Counted from the first letter of the stretch, positions 1-5,446 are shown. The stretch is 7,404 nt of DNA from CAYMND01 sp964465065 (GCA_964465065.1 CAYXHZ010000097.1:1-7404); one strand, 5' to 3'. A program made the numbers and translations. Notes: a model not told the origin generated them from the letters alone.

Positions 1-572
1 TGCAGATGGCACAGATCGACGGCGAGCTGCTCGATCTCAGCCTGCAGGAACGGGAGCGCAAAGAAAAGCTGTTGCGTCAGGTACAACTCGCCCAGAGGAC
101 CCTGAGCGGGCAGCTGTCGCAATGGGACCAGTCGTACGCCCTGCGGGCGCCCCTCGCCGGCAAGGTCAGCCTGAGCCGCTACTGGAGCAGTTCCCAGCAT
201 GTCGTCGCCGGCGAAACGGTGCTGACGGTGGTGCCTCCGGGAGCGCTGAAGCTGGTGGGCAAGGCCGAGTTGCCCGTCGACGGGGCCGGCAAAGTCAAGC
301 CCGGCCAGCGGGTCAACCTGCGGTTTTCCGACTTTCCCTACATCGAGTTCGGCACGGTTCCGGGCATTGTACTGCGAAAATCCCTGATCAGCATCGACGG
401 CAAGTACACCGTGGACATCGAACTGCCGAACGGACTGCGCACGAATTACGGCAAAGAACTGCCGTTTAACCAGGAGCTGAGTGGCCAGGCGGAGATCATC
501 ACCGACGACATCCGGCTGTTGACCCGGCTGTTCAATCCGCTACGGACTTTGCTCTCCGAACAGCGAAGATGA
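1..572 (+). CDS. HlyD-family periplasmic adaptor of a peptide/protein exporter (C-terminal part, 5' end outside window)
   Basis: The frame is open to the left edge, so the ATG at position 6 is probably internal and the gene is 5'-truncated by the window. Counting from that ATG, residues 1-42 are the end of an alpha-helical/coiled-coil hairpin rich in Q, E, R and L. Residues 46-80 (ALRAPLAGKV, then GETVLTVVPPG) are the second half of the lipoyl-like/barrel-sandwich domain. Residues 81-165 form the beta-barrel, including VKPGQRVNLRFSDFP and a late GQAEIIT. The end (LLTRLFNPLRTLL) is a short amphipathic helix common in HlyD proteins that partner with peptidase-containing ABC exporters. In the family, this protein links an inner-membrane ABC transporter to an outer-membrane channel. 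The next gene on the same strand encodes a GG-leader peptide, which fits a role in exporting it. The partner ATPase would lie upstream, outside the window. The family call is firm; the substrate is inferred. Confidence 0.88.
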   Translation, partial: QMAQIDGELLDLSLQERERKEKLLRQVQLAQRTLSGQLSQWDQSYALRAPLAGKVSLSRYWSSSQHVVAGETVLTVVPPGALKLVGKAELPVDGAGKVKPGQRVNLRFSDFPYIEFGTVPGIVLRKSLISIDGKYTVDIELPNGLRTNYGKELPFNQELSGQAEIITDDIRLLTRLFNPLRTLLSEQRR

Positions 573-590
573 TTACAATGGGCATGGATG

Positions 591-602
591 TCCTCCGGAA
601 GG
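591..602. promoter_or_regulatory. Candidate enhancer site upstream of sigma-54 promoter 1
   Basis: TCCTCCGGAAGG is a near-palindrome about 105 bp upstream of the predicted start site of the first peptide gene. A closely similar sequence, TCCTCTTGGAAGG, lies at 4567-4579 upstream of the second sigma-54 promoter. The distance is usual for binding sites of sigma-54 activators. Similar dyads can occur by chance (one partial match lies inside the kinase gene), so this is a weak inference. Confidence 0.25.
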
Positions 603-674
603 GAACAATAATCCCTATATTGCACACTACAGCCGCCCAATGCGATGAATCTACGATTCGGGAAGAGAAAAACA

Positions 675-692
675 CTGGAACAATAATTGCAT
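675..692 (+). promoter_or_regulatory. Sigma-54 (-24/-12) promoter of the first GG-leader peptide gene
   Basis: CTGGAACAATAATTGCAT has the invariant GG (677-678) and GC (689-690) separated by exactly 10 bases, with the usual CTGG and TTGCA context. It departs from the consensus TGGCACG mainly at GGA instead of GGC. The predicted start site is near 702, giving a leader RNA of about 29 nt before the ATG at 731, with a good ribosome-binding site inside it. The second peptide gene has the same arrangement, and a sigma-54 activator gene lies between them. Confidence 0.72.
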
Positions 693-717
693 ACAACAAA
701 TCAAGACCAAGTTGAAA

Positions 718-724
718 AAAGGAG
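718..724 (+). promoter_or_regulatory. Ribosome binding site of the first peptide gene
   Basis: AAAGGAG lies 6 bases before the ATG at 731. It supports that start over the in-frame ATG two codons later at 737. Confidence 0.7.
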
Positions 725-730
725 ATAAAC

Positions 731-964
731 ATGCAAATGTCACGCAGTAAACTGAGCATCAGGAAAATCACCGTCAGCAACCTGACCGGCCACATGATGC
801 AACTGATTATCGGCGGCGAAACCTATACCAATCCGGAACACCTTCAGCCACTCAATCCGCCAAAAACCCAGGATGAATGTATTACACAGGGAGGAAGTTG
901 TATGACGGCAAGGAACCAGTGTCTTCTCAACCCATTATCAAAACCGCCGATGTGCAATCAATAA
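731..964 (+). CDS. Double-glycine-leader secreted peptide precursor 1 (RiPP/bacteriocin-like), 77 aa
   Basis: This is a small precursor with a leader and core. The leader (about residues 1-29) contains LSIRKITVSNL, then MMQ and IIGG. It resembles the leaders of Bacteroidota-type natural-product precursors, including class I lanthipeptides (L-x-[IL]-x-K-x-T-[IV]-x-x-L ... GG). Cleavage is expected after Gly28-Gly29 by a C39-type peptidase, leaving a core of 48 residues. The core is rich in Pro and Asn and has four Cys at 50, 57, 64 and 75 (spacing X6, X6, X10), ending MCNQ. It could form two disulfides or thioether rings. The start is set by the strong Shine-Dalgarno at 718-724 and the sigma-54 promoter at 675-692. 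The leader clearly matches that of the peptide at 4771-5007, while the cores do not align. The end overlaps the convergent kinase gene by 7 bp. I do not recognise the mature product, and no modifying enzyme is visible. Confidence 0.82.
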   Translation: MQMSRSKLSIRKITVSNLTGHMMQLIIGGETYTNPEHLQPLNPPKTQDECITQGGSCMTARNQCLLNPLSKPPMCNQ

Positions 965-3063
965 TCTATGGCGGCCAGATAAGCCGAAAGGCGCTGATGA
1001 ACAGACCGGCAATCGGGTCTGTTGGCGGCAAACTTGTCAGTCATCCGTCGCAAAACATCTAGCAATTCATCTGATAAGCCGGCTTGTTCACTATCGAGCG
1101 GCAGCATTTGGCCATTGACGATCCGCTTACTCATGGCAGACAACGATTCGTCGTGCCGGAGCGGTTTGTTGGTCAACAGTTCGTAAAAAACCAGACCCAG
1201 GGCGTAAACATCCGCTTCCGGACCGCTTTTCAGTCGCTCGAATTGCTCCGGAGCCTGGTAGCTGAGCGTACCCAGGACCATGCCGGTTTGCGTCAACCTG
1301 GAATGATACCACAGATGGGCCAGACCAAAATCGAGAAGTTTGGCCTGGGTTTGCCCCGCATCGTCTTTCACGAGCATGATGTTGGATGGCTTGATGTCAC
1401 GATGAATGATCCCGGCCTGGTGAATGGCGGACAAGGCCGAACTGATCTGAATCATCAGACGCAACTTGTCCGCCAAGGCAGGGGAATCCTCTTGGCCGAT
1501 AATCTGTTCGAGAGTGACACCGTCGAGATATTCCAGGGCCAGATAGTAGCGACCATTTTCTTGTCCCCTTTCGATGACCCTGACGATGTTGGCATGATCC
1601 AGACGATCGATGACTTCTCCCTCGCGCCGAAAGCGGCGACGATTCTCCTCGTCGCACATCAGTTCATCCTTGAGAACCTTGATGGCCACCAGTTTTTTTT
1701 TATCTTTCAGGCTGTGGGCTTTGTAGACCAGGCCCATTCCTCCACCGCCGAGACGTTCCAGAATCCGGTACTGGCCGATAAATTTCTGCCGCTTCCAAAA
1801 TGCGTACAGATGGATGAAGCGGCGTATCAGAAAGAAAAGAACGATTCCGGCCAGAATCAGCAGCCCTGAGAAAACAATCAATTGAATCTCGTTTTGCTTC
1901 CGCAGTATGACGATCTCCATTTCCTTGATGCGGGTATCGAGTTCTTCCTGTGCCCGGGCCAGCGCCGCGCTGCGAGTTTCGTCGACGATCTTCTCGCGGT
2001 TCCGGATATAGCTGCACAGATAATCGTACGCTTCCCTGAATCGGCCCTTCCGGAAAGAAAAATCTGCCAGCGCATGGTACAGGTCGGCCAGGATGGCAGC
2101 GCTGTGAACATGAGGAATACGGACGATGCACATCCGGTATGCATTGTCCGCCTCGGCACGATTATCGACTGCCTCCAGGGTTTCGGCCCGAGCCAGCTGG
2201 ACCTTGACAAACAGATCGATGTCCTCAGCCATCTGCAATGCCTTGACGGCATAATCCATATAGCTCAGCGCCCGCTCGTATTCATGCCGATCACGACACA
2301 ACAAGCCGATGTTATAGATCACAACCGCTCGCCGACGCCACAGTTCGAGCTTTTCATATAAACCCGCCGCCAATTCATATTCAGCCTGGGCCCCGGAATA
2401 ATCACCTGCCCAGGCGGCGTTCAACGCCATCTGGTTATGGTATATGGCCCGATCATAATCATTCTGTAGATGTCGATACCCCTGTGACAGAAAGAAATCG
2501 CTTTTCTCCCGGTCTCCCGTCGCCCGTACATTTCGTGCCAATTCCACATATATCTGCGCCAGTTCCGAAGGATACCTCCCGACCGGATCGCACATCAGCA
2601 ACGCATCCGTGTACAATCTGACGGATTGTTCCAACTCGTTTTTTTCACGCCCTGACGCCAGTGCGGCTTTGGCGATCACGGCATTGATTTTTCCCGCCTG
2701 ATCCGAAGTGTTCTTCAACAGGTTCTCGGCTTGCTGTACATGAGCCAGAGCATTCGAGCGGTCCTTATTCAGCAATAGCTGAGACAGTCGTACATGAGCC
2801 ATGACTTGACCATGGTTGTAACCGTTCCGTTCCGAGTCGCTCAGCGCAGCCTGGGCAGCCTTCAGCGCCGCTTCCGGGTCTTCGCTTCTCATTACCAACG
2901 CTTTCAGCAACGAGGCATCGATCCGTTTCTGTATTTCAATCTGCCCGACACTTTCGCCCACCTTCCCCGTATCAATCATTTGATCCTTGCAGGAGATTGC
3001 GAGCAAAACGACAGTTACAATCATAACGGCAAGGTTTGTCACGATTTCCAGCTTCTTCATCAT
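958..3063 (-). CDS. Membrane Hanks-type Ser/Thr protein kinase with N-terminal TPR sensor region, 701 aa
   Basis: Residues 5-24 are a hydrophobic N-terminal segment ending LAISC; it is either a signal anchor or an imperfect lipobox with Cys25. Residues about 55-355 are helical TPR-like repeats (clear units near 205-238, 245-278 and 320-353). Residues 356-392 are a charged coiled coil, and 394-416 a transmembrane helix. Residues 432-700 are a complete kinase domain: Gly loop LGGGGMG (438-444), VAIK with Lys462, helix-C Glu481, HRDIKPSN (Asp556), DFG (578-580), APE (604-606) and DVYALG (618-623). All catalytic residues are present, so it should be active. The expected topology is TPR region outside the inner membrane and kinase in the cytoplasm. 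It is divergent from the sigma-54 activator gene with 59 bp between, suggesting that the two work together. No clear Shine-Dalgarno precedes the tandem ATGs at 3063 and 3060. The ligand and phosphorylation target are unknown; the activator next door is the obvious candidate. Confidence 0.93.
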   Translation of the reverse strand: MMKKLEIVTNLAVMIVTVVLLAISCKDQMIDTGKVGESVGQIEIQKRIDASLLKALVMRSEDPEAALKAAQAALSDSERNGYNHGQVMAHVRLSQLLLNKDRSNALAHVQQAENLLKNTSDQAGKINAVIAKAALASGREKNELEQSVRLYTDALLMCDPVGRYPSELAQIYVELARNVRATGDREKSDFFLSQGYRHLQNDYDRAIYHNQMALNAAWAGDYSGAQAEYELAAGLYEKLELWRRRAVVIYNIGLLCRDRHEYERALSYMDYAVKALQMAEDIDLFVKVQLARAETLEAVDNRAEADNAYRMCIVRIPHVHSAAILADLYHALADFSFRKGRFREAYDYLCSYIRNREKIVDETRSAALARAQEELDTRIKEMEIVILRKQNEIQLIVFSGLLILAGIVLFFLIRRFIHLYAFWKRQKFIGQYRILERLGGGGMGLVYKAHSLKDKKKLVAIKVLKDELMCDEENRRRFRREGEVIDRLDHANIVRVIERGQENGRYYLALEYLDGVTLEQIIGQEDSPALADKLRLMIQISSALSAIHQAGIIHRDIKPSNIMLVKDDAGQTQAKLLDFGLAHLWYHSRLTQTGMVLGTLSYQAPEQFERLKSGPEADVYALGLVFYELLTNKPLRHDESLSAMSKRIVNGQMLPLDSEQAGLSDELLDVLRRMTDKFAANRPDCRSVHQRLSAYLAAIDY

Positions 3064-3072
3064 CGTTATGGT

Positions 3073-3100
3073 ATCATAAGTAACTTGTAATACACCCCAA
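3073..3100 (-). promoter_or_regulatory. Possible sigma-70-type promoter of the kinase gene
   Basis: On the minus strand, TTGGGG (3100-3095) is followed after 16 bases by TATGAT (3078-3073). The -10 box is good and the -35 weak. The predicted start, near 3066, would leave almost no leader before the ATG at 3063, consistent with the lack of a visible ribosome-binding site. It overlaps the opposing promoter at 3085-3113. Confidence 0.3.
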
Positions 3101-3113
3101 AAAACAATAGAAT
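3085..3113 (+). promoter_or_regulatory. Possible sigma-70-type promoter of the sigma-54 activator gene
   Basis: TTGTAA (3085-3090) and TAGAAT (3108-3113) are separated by 17 bases. They match the consensus at 4/6 and 5/6 positions. Initiation near 3120 would give a leaderless or near-leaderless message starting at the ATG at 3123, where no Shine-Dalgarno is seen. Confidence 0.4.
3095..3111 (+). repeat. 17-bp direct repeat, copy 1 (in the kinase/activator divergent promoter)
   Basis: CCCCAAAAAACAATAGA occurs here and again exactly at 5277-5293. This copy spans the putative promoter spacer and part of the -10 box of the activator gene. The bases on either side of the two copies do not match. 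Confidence 0.55.
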
Positions 3114-3122
3114 ACTGACAAT

Positions 3123-4565
3123 ATGATCGATTTGCTGAAAAGTGAACTCATGACCATCCTGGACGACAAGAAAGTGTCTCTGGTCATGTTCTGCCTCGAC
3201 GACGGCAGGATTCTCTGGCACCATGGCCGTCCGATCAGCGGGGACACGGTTTTCACCGGACATGGTTTTCCTGCCGGATTGATAAAAAGGGCGATCATCG
3301 ATAAAACCCGTATCGTGGATAACAACCAGTTGATCATGTTCGGAGACGGGCAGATCAGCGAATCGGCCAGAAAGATGATGCTCCGACATGTTCTGATCTA
3401 CCCTGTCGACGGTGTCTTCCTCTACATCGACAGCGGTTGTCTGATGAAATTCAGTGATCGTGAGGTGGAACAGATTCAGATTCTGGCCTCCCTGCTTCAG
3501 AAATCTTTCCGCCGGATCACCAGTTCGAGACAAGACGCAGACCATGCTCCGGACAGTATCAGCAGCCGGATCCGTCAGCTTCTGCTCCGCTTTTCCATAG
3601 AAGACGAATGTGTCCTTCTGAGCGGTGAAACCGGGTCCGGCAAAACCCACTTGGCCGAACAGATCCACCGTCATTCTGGCCGACCCGGCCCGTTTGTCGT
3701 CTGCGACACCACCACCCTCAATCAGGAACTCATGGAAAGCGAACTGTTCGGACATAAAAAGGGGGCCTTTACCGGAGCTTTCAGCGATAAGAAAGGATTG
3801 GTGAATCTGGCTGAAAGCGGAACTTTATTTCTTGACGAGATTGCGGAAATCCCGCTCTCTTTTCAAGTTCGTCTGCTGCGTTTCATCGAGACCAAAAGAT
3901 ACCGCATCCTGGGAGATCCTCAGGAATATCGGGCCGATGTACGGCTACTGGCAGCCAGTAACCGTAATCTCAAGCAAATGGTTGCCGATCAGACCTTTCG
4001 CGAAGACCTCTATTACCGGCTCAACATATTCAGCATTTCCCTGCCGCCGCTGCGAGAGCGAAAAGACGAAATCCGGCGACTTGTCCTAGAAAACGCTCAG
4101 TACCTGAAAGGAAAAGAACCCGGTGACGGATTCTGGCAAGCTTTGGAGGCCTACGACTGGCCGGGTAATATTCGCGAATTGAAAACGGTCATTAAGCGCT
4201 TGGGGGTTCTTTGCGACAGTCCGATCAGCGGCACGGACGTTGAGAGAATTCTGTCCGATGATGCTCAGCAAACCAATACCACCGTCACCGCTGACTTGCC
4301 CGCCGCACCGGCATCAGCTAGCAACAATGATCTGATCCAAACAATATGGAAGCGGTTCGAGGCCGGTGAGGATTTCTGGCAAGTGATCAAGAAGCCTTTT
4401 CTGGAACGAGATCTGTCGCGGCAGGATGTCAAGACGGTACTCAACGAAGCCATGTCCCGTTGCCGGTACAAGTACGTCAACTGCCTGCCATTGCTCAACC
4501 TCAATCCCTCCGACTACAAACCCTTCATGAAATTCCTCATTCGCAACCGGCTGAACGATCAATAA
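3123..4565 (+). CDS. Sigma-54-dependent transcriptional activator (enhancer-binding protein) with GAF-like sensor domain, 480 aa
   Basis: Residues 1-132 look like a divergent GAF domain (VLIYPVDGVFLYIDS, then FSDREVEQIQILASLL). Residues 145-380 are the AAA+ sigma-54 interaction domain with every key element: Walker A GETGSGKT (168-175), the sigma-54-contacting loop GAFTGA (214-219), Walker B TLFLDEIAE (234-242), Arg-finger segment FREDLYYRLN (292-301), and sensor II WPGNIREL (346-353). An Ala/Thr-rich linker (381-400) follows. The C-terminal 80 residues (FWQVIKKPFLERDLSRQDV ... SDYKPFMKFL) are not a textbook Fis helix-turn-helix. From memory, tails of this type occur on sigma-54 activators of Acidobacteria and deltaproteobacteria-like groups, and presumably bind DNA. 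There is no phospho-receiver domain, so input comes through the GAF-like domain and perhaps the divergent kinase. The intact GAFTGA and two nearby -24/-12 promoters make regulation of the two peptide genes the natural inference. Confidence 0.95.
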   Translation: MIDLLKSELMTILDDKKVSLVMFCLDDGRILWHHGRPISGDTVFTGHGFPAGLIKRAIIDKTRIVDNNQLIMFGDGQISESARKMMLRHVLIYPVDGVFLYIDSGCLMKFSDREVEQIQILASLLQKSFRRITSSRQDADHAPDSISSRIRQLLLRFSIEDECVLLSGETGSGKTHLAEQIHRHSGRPGPFVVCDTTTLNQELMESELFGHKKGAFTGAFSDKKGLVNLAESGTLFLDEIAEIPLSFQVRLLRFIETKRYRILGDPQEYRADVRLLAASNRNLKQMVADQTFREDLYYRLNIFSISLPPLRERKDEIRRLVLENAQYLKGKEPGDGFWQALEAYDWPGNIRELKTVIKRLGVLCDSPISGTDVERILSDDAQQTNTTVTADLPAAPASASNNDLIQTIWKRFEAGEDFWQVIKKPFLERDLSRQDVKTVLNEAMSRCRYKYVNCLPLLNLNPSDYKPFMKFLIRNRLNDQ

Positions 4566-4566
4566 T

Positions 4567-4579
4567 TCCTCTTGGAAGG
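4567..4579. promoter_or_regulatory. Candidate enhancer site upstream of sigma-54 promoter 2
   Basis: TCCTCTTGGAAGG is an imperfect palindrome just after the activator stop codon and about 150 bp upstream of the predicted sigma-54 start site. It resembles TCCTCCGGAAGG at 591-602 upstream of the other sigma-54 promoter, differing by a one-base spacer. An alternative in the same gap is the dyad CTGTAC (4652-4657) / GTACAG (4676-4681), which sits closer to the promoter than is usual. Confidence 0.25.
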
Positions 4580-4694
4580 ACTCATATTCCTCCATGAAAG
4601 ACTTGTAATTCTTCTTGCACTTTCTTTTCACTTCGTGTTTCTGCGATCATTCTGTACCAAGCCACTTTTATAGTTGTACAGTCTCATCTTCAGA

Positions 4695-4711
4695 TTGGCA
4701 TGACTATTGCT
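4695..4711 (+). promoter_or_regulatory. Sigma-54 (-24/-12) promoter of the second GG-leader peptide gene
   Basis: TTGGCATGACTATTGCT is almost the consensus TGGCACG-N4-TTGCW. GG (4697-4698) and GC (4709-4710) are exactly 10 bases apart, and only one base of TGGCACG differs. The predicted start near 4722 gives a leader RNA of about 49 nt. It also removes the upstream in-frame ATG at 4720 as a plausible start of the peptide. Confidence 0.88.
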
Positions 4712-4758
4712 AAACAATTATGCCCGTTTTGTTGCAACACGAGGGACATATTATTAAT

Positions 4759-4765
4759 AAGGAGA
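4759..4765 (+). promoter_or_regulatory. Ribosome binding site deciding the start of the second peptide gene
   Basis: AAGGAGA lies 5 bases before the ATG at 4771. It makes 4771 the start in preference to the in-frame ATG at 4720, which has no ribosome-binding site and falls at the edge of the predicted transcript. Confidence 0.75.
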
Positions 4766-4770
4766 TTACG

Positions 4771-5007
4771 ATGAAACAACTTAGCCTGAAAAAAATCACC
4801 ATCGCACACCTGGAAAGCAATGGCATGCAATCGGTTGTCGGGGGCGCCAGTGGAAATCCCGAATGTGTTGTTCCGACCCAACCGCTTCACGAACCAACGT
4901 TTGATTCATGCCATGCTGGTTGTGGCGGAACAGATGGTAATACTTTAAATTGCGGATGGAAAATATATTCTAAAATAATCATTAACGGCCAAGGAATCTG
5001 TAATTAG
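4771..5007 (+). CDS. Double-glycine-leader secreted peptide precursor 2 (RiPP/bacteriocin-like), 78 aa
   Basis: The leader (residues 1-25) contains LSLKKITIAHL, then MQ and VVGG. It is nearly the same pattern as the leader of the peptide at 731-964 and resembles leaders of Bacteroidota-type class I lanthipeptide precursors. Cleavage is expected after Gly24-Gly25, leaving a 53-residue core with five Cys at 32, 47, 51, 61 and 77 and a Gly-rich middle (HAGCGGTDGN), ending ICN. The odd Cys number means one free thiol, a dimer, or a non-disulfide modification. The gene stands alone behind its own sigma-54 promoter and a good ribosome-binding site. A strong hairpin follows at 5055-5093. The 3' half is noticeably more AT-rich than the neighbouring regulators. 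The core has no family I recognise. It could be an antimicrobial, a signal or a surface peptide. Confidence 0.83.
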   Translation: MKQLSLKKITIAHLESNGMQSVVGGASGNPECVVPTQPLHEPTFDSCHAGCGGTDGNTLNCGWKIYSKIIINGQGICN

Positions 5008-5054
5008 CAGTTCCAACGTTTTCACATTCTTTATCCAAAAGAATGAGTAATTAT

Positions 5055-5093
5055 TGATGCCACAAGTACTTTTCCTGAGTACTTGTGGCATCA
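5055..5093 (+). terminator. Strong hairpin after the second peptide gene (terminator or RNA-stabilising stem)
   Basis: TGATGCCACAAGTACT (5055-5070) and its exact reverse complement (5078-5093) flank a 7-base loop. The perfect 16-bp stem lies 47 bases past the peptide stop codon. There is no T-run after it on either strand, so it is not a classic intrinsic terminator. It may protect the 3' end of the peptide mRNA, or act as a DNA palindrome. Confidence 0.5.
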
Positions 5094-5094
5094 T

Positions 5095-5292
5095 GCCAGT
5101 ACATTCTTCAATTATGCGCTGAATGCTTTTAGCTGTATCAACCCTCTCTTAAGTAGATTTTTATAACATGAACGTGGTCGTAAATTAAAATGTCTGGTGC
5201 ACAAAGAGTTCCAGCCTCTGGAAACATTTGGTTTTATGGCCGATATCTTAGGCATTATGGGAATCTTGAGACGTAGCCCCAAAAAACAATAG
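5095..5292 (+). pseudogene. Possible decayed gene fragment, unknown family
   Basis: One frame reads like protein from about 5095 to a TAG at 5290-5292, with a single TAA at 5164. It gives segments such as NYALNAFSCINPLLSRFL before the stop and LVHKEFQPLETFGFMADI after it, ending in a basic tail RRSPKKQ. It has no start codon or ribosome-binding site. The amphipathic, low-complexity-free composition is unlike random translation of AT-rich spacer, but I do not recognise a family and chance is not excluded. It may be the 3' end of a lost transposase or regulator gene. Confidence 0.3.
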
Positions 5293-5293
5293 A
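5277..5293 (+). repeat. 17-bp direct repeat, copy 2 (end of the putative gene fragment)
   Basis: This is an exact second copy of the 17 bases at 3095-3111, in the same orientation. Here it covers the last codons and stop of the possible decayed frame. It may be a shared regulator-binding or promoter element, or a scar of rearrangement. Confidence 0.55.
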
Positions 5294-5446
5294 TAATTGT
5301 TAATCAGAATTATTAAACTACCTCTAAAGTGATAAACAATAATCAATCCGCAAGATATTATTATTGTTGGCGTCTCAAAAGACTGTCTGTCAACTAGATA
5401 GAACCAGTCAAGACTTTTTCACACTTGATAATTTTATTGGATAATA
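5294..5446. other. AT-rich spacer without a recognisable gene
   Basis: No reading frame of useful length and no -24/-12 promoter is visible. There is an AT-rich inverted repeat AACAATAAT (5335-5343) / ATTATTGTT (5360-5368). There is also a weak GACTG/CAGTC stem followed by five T at 5415-5419, which could act as a feeble plus-strand terminator. Nothing else can be supported. Confidence 0.5.

Noticed and set aside
601..615. Small GGGA/TCCC stem as a terminator for the HlyD gene
   Set aside because: The stem is only 4 bp with no T-tract.
1084..1869. 261-codon plus-strand open frame
   Set aside because: It is antisense to the kinase domain, whose catalytic motifs are all intact on the minus strand. 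It has no ribosome-binding site and no recognisable protein features.
3066..3755. 229-codon minus-strand open frame
   Set aside because: It is antisense to the sigma-54 activator (GAF-like region and Walker A), which is clearly the coding strand.
4720..4770. N-terminal extension of the second peptide from the ATG at 4720
   Set aside because: It has no ribosome-binding site, lies at the predicted transcription start and would place 17 extra residues before the conserved leader. The ATG at 4771 has a strong Shine-Dalgarno.
5190..5276. 28-codon open frame as a third small peptide
   Set aside because: It has no Shine-Dalgarno, no leader motif and no GG, and another frame over the same bases looks more protein-like.
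5360..5385. Sigma-54 promoter starting at TTGGCG near 5367
   Set aside because: The -12 GC is missing at the required spacing.
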